From Vibrio tubiashii ATCC 19109 (GTDB taxonomy: Bacteria > Pseudomonadota > Gammaproteobacteria > Enterobacterales > Vibrionaceae), in contig NZ_CP009355.1 in the NCBI RefSeq assembly GCF_000772105.1, forward strand, positions 1,426,001 through 1,490,000: a stretch of 64,000 bases of DNA, read 5' to 3'. A program made the position numbers and the translations under genes. Shown in pieces: positions 34,244 to 41,794 of the stretch; the stretch's first letter is position 1, and each line of letters begins with the position of its first letter. The notes beneath the pieces were generated by a model. That model was not told the DNA's origin. It saw nothing but the letters and a program-made list of their open reading frames with translations, and did not search any database.

Positions 34244-35629
34244 TCAGTAGTAGAATCCATTGTCACCGAGTAGGCGAGGTTTGCGGTTGTCTGTGTAAGT
34301 ATTGCTATCTTTCACTTTTCTACCCTTAGGGCGAGGGATTGCCAGTAGACGTTCTAGATCGCTAAGTGGAACAATATTGTCGGTCGGCAATGGTAGAGAA
34401 TCATTTCGCACAGGCTCTACTAGGTATGCTGTTGCAATAATGATCAGTTCTGTTTCACGACGTTGATATTCGGTAGAACGGAACAATCCTCCAAGCACAG
34501 GGATATTGGAAACACCCGGTAACTTCTGAATTTGGTCTATTTCGTGACTTTGTAGTAGTCCACCAAGAGCAAAGCTTTGCCCGCTCGCCAGTTCAATCGT
34601 GGTAGAAGCTCTTCGTGAGGTGAACGATGGGTAAACGTTACCATTCAGACTCGTCTGATTTTCGACCGTCACACTGCTCACTTCAGGTGAAACTTTAAGA
34701 CTGATGCGATCTGGACCTAACACAACCGGAGTAAAGTTTAAATTGACACCAAAAGGTTTGTACTCAACTGTCGCCGTATCACCCTGAATCAATGGAATGG
34801 GTATTTCGCCACCCACTAAGAAACTCGCATCTTCACCTGACATAGCGGTTAGGTTCGGCTCGGCTAAGATAGACATAGTGCCATCTGATGCTAGGGCATC
34901 GACCAATGCACTTAATGTCGGTTTGCCCCAACTGCTTACATCCCATGGTTTGGTGTAAAGAAAGCTTCCGACACCTTGACCTACAGAGCCCCATTTAATA
35001 CCTAATTTGTTCGAAACGTTACGCGACACTTCAGCAATGCGAACACGGATATTCACTTGAGTGGGCATTGTTACGACTAACTGATTTACTAGCTCGTCTT
35101 CTTTGTCGCTCTCGTTTGAACTGTTTTTGCTTGAGCTAGATGTACTCGTTGTAGAGTTGCTCGATTTTTCCTGCTGCGGGGCGACTGTCGGTGACAGATA
35201 ACTTTTAGCCACACTGACAATGCTATGAGCCATTACTGGTGTTGGTACTGAACCTTTTAGCCATAGTTTTCCACCCAAAGATTCTGAGTGAACTGAAGCT
35301 TGTGGAAACTGCTCTTTAATTAACGCATCAAGCTCTTTGGTGTCATGTACTACTCTTATTTTGTTGCTATAAATCACGCGTTCTTGAGCATTCAGAATAG
35401 TGATTGTTGCCGTCCCCGCCTCTTTGCCAAACACCATGATCTTGGTATCTGTCATTGGCTGATAGTCAGCAATATGGGTATTTGAAATAAAGATCGATTT
35501 CGCATCTTGCGAAAGATTAATCATCTTTGCTTCATTGATGTTCACATCTAAGGCCGCAGCCAAAGAAGATACAGAGAAAAATAGGCTAGGAAGTAGCAAT
35601 AAGCTCGACCAACGCACAAACTTGTTCAT
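34244..35629 (-). CDS. rcpA: RcpA/CpaC secretin of the Tad pilus
   Basis: 461 residues from the ATG at 35629 (AGGAA 10 nt upstream); a GTG at 35647 is in frame. Signal peptide ends SLAAA (~24). BON-like/N-domain (~25-140), a Ser/Asn/Lys low-complexity linker (~155-180), then the secretin beta-domain (~190-420) with EPNLTAMSGEDASFLVGGEIPIP and LPGVSNIPVLGGLFRS. Forms the outer-membrane channel for the Flp pilus. Confidence 0.93.
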   Translation of the reverse strand: MNKFVRWSSLLLLPSLFFSVSSLAAALDVNINEAKMINLSQDAKSIFISNTHIADYQPMTDTKIMVFGKEAGTATITILNAQERVIYSNKIRVVHDTKELDALIKEQFPQASVHSESLGGKLWLKGSVPTPVMAHSIVSVAKSYLSPTVAPQQEKSSNSTTSTSSSSKNSSNESDKEDELVNQLVVTMPTQVNIRVRIAEVSRNVSNKLGIKWGSVGQGVGSFLYTKPWDVSSWGKPTLSALVDALASDGTMSILAEPNLTAMSGEDASFLVGGEIPIPLIQGDTATVEYKPFGVNLNFTPVVLGPDRISLKVSPEVSSVTVENQTSLNGNVYPSFTSRRASTTIELASGQSFALGGLLQSHEIDQIQKLPGVSNIPVLGGLFRSTEYQRRETELIIIATAYLVEPVRNDSLPLPTDNIVPLSDLERLLAIPRPKGRKVKDSNTYTDNRKPRLLGDNGFYY

Positions 35630-35649
35630 AGTTTCTATTCCTACCACTA

Positions 35650-36492
35650 CTAGTTACTTTTGACTGAATTGGGTCTGAGCTGAATAAGGCCAACATCCGG
35701 TTCAACCTGCTGGCTGTCAGGGTTGATCAGTTTTGAAGTCACAGTGAAGGGCTGCTCTAGCGCCGAATCGACTTCATCAGCCCCGCGTAGCGATAGCGTC
35801 AACTTGCCTATTTGGTTGGCTAAAACGATTTGAGTAGCTTGATCTGGCGTTACCTCAAGAGATACAGAGCTGTTATCAGGCAAATCTGCCCCGTAGGAAC
35901 TGCGCTGCTTTTGAAAATCTTCCGAACTGGATAATTCATTAAACGCCAAGACTCTCACGTCCTTTGCGATAGTGGTAACGTATAAACCTTGAACTAGGTT
36001 ATCGTATTTTTTTAACTCGCTAACCTGAGAGCCAAGCATCAAGATATCGACTTTATCTCCAGGCTGAACGAAACCAGAGTTAGCGGTCACTTCATCAACA
36101 GGCACTGAAATAGCGCGATAGCCAGAGCGCACGTTGTATGCCATGGAAACGCCACCTTCAGGACGAATTAGATCTGCTGAAGACATCACCTGGCCCGACT
36201 TAATCGCAATATGTGCGATACCCGCTTTTATCGACAGTCGCGAGAACTGCTCCTCGGTGATGTAATCTAAGTAGTTAGTTAACTCTTGCTCTGATATCTC
36301 TTTCCACTTAAACATATTAAGAGTAAATGGCTGACCAACACGAATTGACTGTTTAGCGATCAGTACCTTAGTAAATTGTTCACTTGAACTTTGCGGCTGA
36401 GGTGCAACACTATTGGCTTGCCCGAGCAGTAGTATTGCGATACCGACCACCGACAAGACCAAAGACAACACCATTAGACGTTTTGCTGTCAT
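35650..36492 (-). CDS. rcpC: RcpC/CpaB pilus assembly protein
   Basis: 280 residues. N-terminal membrane anchor (~8-24), SAF-type domain VLIAKQSIRVGQPFTLNMFKW (~46-66), and the RcpC domain with GYRAISVPVDEVTANSGFVQPGDKVDIL (~126-153). Periplasmic component close to the secretin. First gene after flp; a small hairpin in the 24-bp gap may reduce transcription relative to flp. Confidence 0.9.
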   Translation of the reverse strand: MTAKRLMVLSLVLSVVGIAILLLGQANSVAPQPQSSSEQFTKVLIAKQSIRVGQPFTLNMFKWKEISEQELTNYLDYITEEQFSRLSIKAGIAHIAIKSGQVMSSADLIRPEGGVSMAYNVRSGYRAISVPVDEVTANSGFVQPGDKVDILMLGSQVSELKKYDNLVQGLYVTTIAKDVRVLAFNELSSSEDFQKQRSSYGADLPDNSSVSLEVTPDQATQIVLANQIGKLTLSLRGADEVDSALEQPFTVTSKLINPDSQQVEPDVGLIQLRPNSVKSN

Positions 36493-36508
36493 GCTAATTC
36501 CTATAGAG

Positions 36509-36527
36509 CAGGCGAATTACTCGCCTG
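36509..36527 (-). promoter_or_regulatory. Intercistronic hairpin after flp
   Basis: CAGGCGA (36509-36515) pairs with TCGCCTG (36521-36527), overlapping the flp stop codon. There is no T-run, so it more likely stabilises the flp message or attenuates entry into rcpC than terminates fully. Confidence 0.5.
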
Positions 36528-36699
36528 AGTCCTGTGTTTTCTCTAGTGATTCAATAACGGTTTCGTAAGCACCTGTGATGGCTTTGGTTAGCTTCCCGTC
36601 ACTACCGCCAACAAGCGAAAGTAAAACTACCGACATAGCTGCTGCTAAAATTGCATATTCAATCGCGGCTGCACCGCGTTGTTTTTTCTTATTAAGCAT
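36517..36699 (-). CDS. flp: Flp major pilin
   Basis: 60 residues, typical Flp size. Basic leader MLNKKKQRG is followed by AAAIEYAILAAAMSVVLLSLVGG: cleavage Gly9|Ala10, with Glu14-Tyr15 at +5/+6 of the mature pilin as the Flp motif demands. The mature pilin is ~51 residues. ATG follows CAGGAG. First gene of the Tad locus, with a hairpin before and after it. Confidence 0.95.
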   Translation of the reverse strand: MLNKKKQRGAAAIEYAILAAAMSVVLLSLVGGSDGKLTKAITGAYETVIESLEKTQDSGE

Positions 36700-36724
36700 G
36701 AATAGACTCCTGAAATAAGAGGTT

Positions 36725-36744
36725 CAGCCTCCCGAAAGAGGCTG
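36725..36744 (-). promoter_or_regulatory. Hairpin upstream of the flp ribosome-binding site
   Basis: CAGCCTC (36725-36731) pairs with GAGGCTG (36738-36744) across 6 nt. It lies between the giant lipoprotein gene and flp and is not followed by a T-run, so a 5'-stabilising or attenuating role is as likely as termination. Confidence 0.45.
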
Positions 36745-36775
36745 GATTAATTGTTATAGTTAGAAATTGTTAGTG

Positions 36776-39700
36776 TTATTTTGAGATAAAGCGGAATAGG
36801 TATTTGTCATAAGAGCCTTTGTAACCCTTCTGAGACTCGCTAGACTCCATATCAAATCGTTCAACGTTGCTGTAACTCGTTGAGCCATCAGTCACGTACA
36901 TATCATTGTCATAGTAAGAGCTGCTGGTAGGATTGTAATAAGGGAATACAGCCGAGTTATTTGGCACCAAACCTAGCATATTGTCAGTCGACGGCAGTAC
37001 CCAGTTAGATTTGCCACATGTTCTTTGCGAATTGAAATTTGCAAGTTCAGTAACGATCTGGTCGTAGGTTTTGTATCGCTCACTTGGTGTCGCGTTTTGG
37101 AAGATCTGCCAAATCTCACCAGTACGCGGGTTTTTAGCACATTTTGCAGAAAGCCTATCGCTGGCAACTGAACCGTCAGCGGCAATAAACTCCCAAGCTA
37201 TGATATCTTCCCGCATTAAACGAGCTATTGTCACAAAAGCATCGTAGCCGTCGCCCGCTACCGGGAAAGAACGTAGCTCCGGTCGCTCACTTGTGTTCGC
37301 AAATACATAAGTATTCTGTTTAGAAGAACTTGATGATGAGCTCGTCCAGTAAAAGAAGCGTGTACCTCCACGAGAGTATGTTTTATCGTACTCTGGTAGC
37401 AGACCTTTATGATTAGGGAATACACGCGCATCAATGGTTTTACTCGCCCCTTTCAAGTCGACAACCGACGCGGTCTCTAGCGACTTTATCTGATTTGGAT
37501 GCGGCAATTTCCAATCATTAAAACCACAGAGATTGGCGCTATTTGTCTGTTCTAGCACGCCCCCAGAACCCAATACACTTGGAAGATCAGCTCCAGAAGC
37601 ATTGTAAACAACCTCATCTTTACTACCTGGAGTGCCATATCGTAGTAATGTCCAAACTCGTTTAGCTCCCACTAACTTTGTATCAAGTACACAGCGCCAC
37701 CCTTGTTGATAAGTAGCCGCTTTTGGTAGGTAGCGACCTAGAAAATCTAACTTGGCAAATTGTCCATCAATTAGAGCATCTGCTTGCGATACGACATAAC
37801 CATTACTATGGGCTCGATTCAAACCATCTTTGGCAGTGGTATGCAATGTATCTAAGTTATTAAGCGCAAGCGTAGAATCTAACTGCGACAGCAATCCATT
37901 AATATTAGAAATCAGAGTTGAAAATTGGCTATCAATCTGACTCAATGCATTGTTCAGTGATAGCTTCAGTGCACTGGCAAGCATGTTGTCGTTTTCGATA
38001 TCAAACAACGCAGAATAAAACGCAAGAGTTGCTTGGTGAATATCACTACCTGAATTAGCAGCAACCAAGGCAGATTGCGCCGAACTCATGGAGTCTGCGT
38101 GAATCTGTATGCTTGCTAATTTTCCTGCAACTGAAGTAGCTTCCACATACCCTAATAATGCGAGATTATTCTTGCTTAGTTGATCAAATTTGTTTTGGAA
38201 CTCTGATACTTTCGAAATATAGTCAACACTTTGTGCATCTGTACGAGCTTGAGCCATTTGCGCATTGAATGCCAACTCATCTAGTCTCTCTTTTTGCTGT
38301 GATTTTTGCGTTGCCCAACTAGCTGCTATTGACTGTAAACTTTGCAGTTTCAAATTCGCTTCACTATGCAAGGTAGAATAACTCTTTTGTTTATTCTGAT
38401 TCGATGCTAACCAAAGTGTTAAGAATAATTCAGCCTGCTTTAACTCATTAGATTGTTGAGATAACAAGCTATTCATCGTTGACATTTTTGAAGTAACGTC
38501 ACCCAACAACACTGAACCACTTGCTAGCTGCCATTTAACAAACGGGTATTTACTCGTATATTCGGAAGTATCTTTCACGCCGTTTTTATAAGCGATTGCA
38601 GTACCCGATTCATCAACCCACGTAATTTGATAGTCACTAATCAAATACGATCGCGCAAAGCTAGGTAATGTATCTCGCTTTCGTCTGGTTAAAGGAACAG
38701 CTTCTGAAGATAGAGGCAATTTCCAATGTTTGATACCACAAGCCGTAAACTCGGATACTTTTGTAAATACATCTTCACCTTTCGAGGGTGACATTTTGAC
38801 CCAAAATATGGGATCGCCTTGTCCCTGAACATCATATTCCGCGATGCAGTTGGTGTGATAGCTATTCCAGCCATGATACAAGCTGTAACCAACGGCCTGA
38901 TTCCAGCTTGCCATCGGTACGTACTGAATAGGCCCAAATTGTCCAGTTAGTGACGTTGCCCATAAAATACTTCCCGAAGCATTATCTTTGCCTGTGATAG
39001 CGTTCTTCTTGATACGAAGACCAACATTACTTTTGTCGTAAGCTCTAGGTCCAATAAACTGGGGGTTGCTCGTTACTGCGTTCCAAGTAGCTCCTTGATC
39101 AACGGTAAATTCGTAATGTTCGGGTCTGTTATAATTTTCACCACTATTGACGTAATCCCAGCTAATCATATTGGGTGCTACAGAATTGTTCGCTACCTTA
39201 ATTTCTCCATTGCTAGGAGCGGGAAGCAAGGGTGTTTCCGTAAATGGCAGTGGGTTAGAAGCAACCACACCTGCTGGCATACCATTTTGAGAATTGCCGC
39301 GAACGCGAATCTGAACAGCACCCTTCGATTTAGCGATATCACCAATAACAATTGGCTTAGCGAGTACCGGCGTCCAATTGGAACCGGAATCTGCTGACCA
39401 TTCATAATTTGCTAATTCACTAAAACCAGCGACATTGGTCCAATCTAGCGTATTAGCATTATCATCCACCACTAGGCTTGTTGGCGCAGACGGCTTATCT
39501 GGTTGCTTAGTAAGTGCGGATTGGTTTGACAACGCGGCACCCGCCGGACGCCCATTGACTGGGTTAGCTTTTACACGTAACTGTATACTGTTTATTACAT
39601 AGATACGATCTTGTAATGTAATTGGCTTACTCGCTACAGGAGACCAATCACCAGATTCAATGCTGACTTCATAATCAGCCGCAGTCTCGAAGCCCGCAAC

Positions 39701-41659
39701 CCAACTCCAATCGAATGTGTTTGCAGCATCATTAACAATCCCCCCAGTTGGTGCCATAGGAGCATTTGGTGTCACCGTAAACGGTTTGTCATTGCAAAGT
39801 AAACTTCCCGCAGTGTTGCTTGCATTTGCTTTTACGCGAACACAAACTTTGCCAATGTTGTAGTTGTTGTCAGAAATCGATAAAGGGTTTGTCGTGACAG
39901 CTTGGAAGCTCTGACCACCATCAATAGATAACTCATACAGGTTTGGTTGTTTGTAACCGGCAACTACCGTCCATCCAAACTGGTTGTTAGCATCGTCTAT
40001 TAGAGGCAATGTTGGAGCCGCGGGTTTGTCTAGCACTTTGGTGAAAGCTTGCGTAATAAGTAGCTCTTCCCCAGCAGGACGACCATCTATTGGGTTCGCT
40101 TTTACACGTACTCGAATAGTATTAGCATCGAGTTTAACGTTACCCACAACGTAAGGGTTAGAGGTCAACTCCTGCCAGCCTGAACCAAGGTTTATCTCGT
40201 AATTTTTTAAGACATCAAAGCCCATCACAAGTTGAATCTCGAACTGATCCGAGTCGTCATTGGCACGCACCAACGACGGCGCACTCGGTGAAGCTGGCGT
40301 TACCGTCATGGGTTGCGTCGATTTAGTGCTTAAACCTGTTGGACGAGCAGAACTAAAATCTTCGCGTACACGGAGTTTAAGATCCCCTGCAGCAATGGCG
40401 ACATCCGCAAGCTTTTGGGGTTTTGTATTTACAAGCAGCCATGTACCACCACCATCAAGCGTGTATTCGTAGTCGCTGACCTGCGAGAATCCTGCCGAGT
40501 GTTGCCAGTCAAAAGTATTTTCCGCATCGTTTACAACTAAATTTGAAGGCGCAGGTGGAACTCGAGTTTCTGTAAATGCTTTAGCTGACTTCAGCGGCTT
40601 ACCTGCTGTAATGAATTTAGCGGGTTTTGCTGCAACTCGAACCTGAACCGCACCTTTATCTATTGCAGTGGTACCGACTGAAATTGGCTTTTGTGCCACC
40701 TTGATCCAGTTAATGCCATTGTCCAATGAATATTCGTAGTCAGAGAGCGATGCAAAAGGCTTAACTAACGACCAATCAAAGGTATCCGCAGAATCATCCA
40801 CTACGCCTTTTTTTGGGGCACGTGGAACGGTAGTAACAACGTCTCCCTTAATATCATCGTGGTCGATTTTTAGGTCATCACGGTAATCGCTTGCTAACTG
40901 TTCTAAAGCTTGCTCTGTGTTCTGCGCACCATGGGATAAGTTATCTGTACGCTGCTTCATCGCTGCAACATCTAAGTTTGCTAATCGATTCATAGAACCT
41001 TTGCGAGCAAACTCTTCTGTGACTCCACCATCTTTCGAAGCGTTTTGTGCAGATTGAATGACTCGGGTGATACCACGAGCAAGCATATGGATCTGTTGGC
41101 TTTCTGAGCTAGCTCCAGAGACGTAGTCAGATTTCAGTACATCTTCTGAAACGTTTAGATCGGCGGCAAGTGTGCGAGCAGCCTCATCGAAGCTTTCCCC
41201 TGTAAGGTCTGCCATACTTGCAATCATCGAAGTCATTGGGCTGACAACATCCGAGTGAGTCACAGGCGATTCAAGAGTAAAGTCTTTAGTAATCGTCTGA
41301 TTAGGGTTGTCTAAATCAATGGTTTTGTTGGCAATAGCTTCAACTAAAACTCGGTAGCCTTGGGTGCTGCCTTCCACTGGCAACTCATACTTACCTTGAG
41401 AGTCCGTCTGAACAATGTTTCCATCACCACTATCACAGATTGAGTTCTTGTTTTTATCCAGGCATACGTTGGCATTTACAAGATATCCATCCATAACAAC
41501 ACCTGTTAGGCGGTTACTTGCAGATGGTTCAACCGATGGTGATAATTTACTGTCAGGTTCACTTCCCCCACCACATCCGATAAGGGCAACCGAAATGGCT
41601 CCTGCCCCAAGCTTTTTGACCAGTACTCCCACCGCTCGAACTCCGAATTTATAAAACAA
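36776..41659 (-). CDS. Giant repeat-containing lipoprotein with DUF1566/Lcl-type modules
   Basis: 1627 residues. Lipobox ALIGC (Cys29). An N-terminal module (~50-130) has CLDKNKNSICDSGDG and a VVSPMTSM segment. Seven divergent repeats of ~88 residues (~277-905) follow a pattern PxAPxxxxVxDxxNTFDWxxVxGFxxxxxYExSxDxGxxW...KPI...VRVKANPxxGRPAG, fibronectin III-like. Then three DUF1566/Lcl-type modules with paired Cys and (N/H)WKLP motifs (CGIKHWKLP ~975, CGFNDWKLP ~1370, CGKSNWVLP ~1555). Between the first and second lies ~250 residues of likely coiled coil. Same strand as flp, 77 bp upstream. Looks like a surface adhesin or stalk; no function is known to me. Confidence 0.82.
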   Translation of the reverse strand: MFYKFGVRAVGVLVKKLGAGAISVALIGCGGGSEPDSKLSPSVEPSASNRLTGVVMDGYLVNANVCLDKNKNSICDSGDGNIVQTDSQGKYELPVEGSTQGYRVLVEAIANKTIDLDNPNQTITKDFTLESPVTHSDVVSPMTSMIASMADLTGESFDEAARTLAADLNVSEDVLKSDYVSGASSESQQIHMLARGITRVIQSAQNASKDGGVTEEFARKGSMNRLANLDVAAMKQRTDNLSHGAQNTEQALEQLASDYRDDLKIDHDDIKGDVVTTVPRAPKKGVVDDSADTFDWSLVKPFASLSDYEYSLDNGINWIKVAQKPISVGTTAIDKGAVQVRVAAKPAKFITAGKPLKSAKAFTETRVPPAPSNLVVNDAENTFDWQHSAGFSQVSDYEYTLDGGGTWLLVNTKPQKLADVAIAAGDLKLRVREDFSSARPTGLSTKSTQPMTVTPASPSAPSLVRANDDSDQFEIQLVMGFDVLKNYEINLGSGWQELTSNPYVVGNVKLDANTIRVRVKANPIDGRPAGEELLITQAFTKVLDKPAAPTLPLIDDANNQFGWTVVAGYKQPNLYELSIDGGQSFQAVTTNPLSISDNNYNIGKVCVRVKANASNTAGSLLCNDKPFTVTPNAPMAPTGGIVNDAANTFDWSWVAGFETAADYEVSIESGDWSPVASKPITLQDRIYVINSIQLRVKANPVNGRPAGAALSNQSALTKQPDKPSAPTSLVVDDNANTLDWTNVAGFSELANYEWSADSGSNWTPVLAKPIVIGDIAKSKGAVQIRVRGNSQNGMPAGVVASNPLPFTETPLLPAPSNGEIKVANNSVAPNMISWDYVNSGENYNRPEHYEFTVDQGATWNAVTSNPQFIGPRAYDKSNVGLRIKKNAITGKDNASGSILWATSLTGQFGPIQYVPMASWNQAVGYSLYHGWNSYHTNCIAEYDVQGQGDPIFWVKMSPSKGEDVFTKVSEFTACGIKHWKLPLSSEAVPLTRRKRDTLPSFARSYLISDYQITWVDESGTAIAYKNGVKDTSEYTSKYPFVKWQLASGSVLLGDVTSKMSTMNSLLSQQSNELKQAELFLTLWLASNQNKQKSYSTLHSEANLKLQSLQSIAASWATQKSQQKERLDELAFNAQMAQARTDAQSVDYISKVSEFQNKFDQLSKNNLALLGYVEATSVAGKLASIQIHADSMSSAQSALVAANSGSDIHQATLAFYSALFDIENDNMLASALKLSLNNALSQIDSQFSTLISNINGLLSQLDSTLALNNLDTLHTTAKDGLNRAHSNGYVVSQADALIDGQFAKLDFLGRYLPKAATYQQGWRCVLDTKLVGAKRVWTLLRYGTPGSKDEVVYNASGADLPSVLGSGGVLEQTNSANLCGFNDWKLPHPNQIKSLETASVVDLKGASKTIDARVFPNHKGLLPEYDKTYSRGGTRFFYWTSSSSSSSKQNTYVFANTSERPELRSFPVAGDGYDAFVTIARLMREDIIAWEFIAADGSVASDRLSAKCAKNPRTGEIWQIFQNATPSERYKTYDQIVTELANFNSQRTCGKSNWVLPSTDNMLGLVPNNSAVFPYYNPTSSSYYDNDMYVTDGSTSYSNVERFDMESSESQKGYKGSYDKYLFRFISK

Positions 41660-41687
41660 TCACAAAAATGAGCGTGAATATTAATTT

Positions 41688-41714
41688 AAATGATACTTGT
41701 TATCAATATCATTT
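41688..41714. promoter_or_regulatory. Candidate Fur box between two divergent lipoprotein genes
   Basis: TGATACT-T-GTTATCA (41691-41705) fits the Fur 7-1-7 pattern TGATAAT-N-ATTATCA with two mismatches. An adjoining TATCATTT (41707-41714) extends it to a longer inverted repeat with AAATGATA (41688-41695). It lies in the 135-bp gap and could control both genes. Confidence 0.45.
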
Positions 41715-41794
41715 GATCTTTTATTTTGTATAGTGATTAAATAGCAGGGATAAATACTAGGTATATTAGAAATAGATAAAATAATTGGTTATAT

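Noticed and set aside
38945..40830. Tandem repeats read as a possible DNA repeat or CRISPR array
   Set aside because: The repeats are ~265 bp, in frame, divergent at DNA level and encode protein domains.
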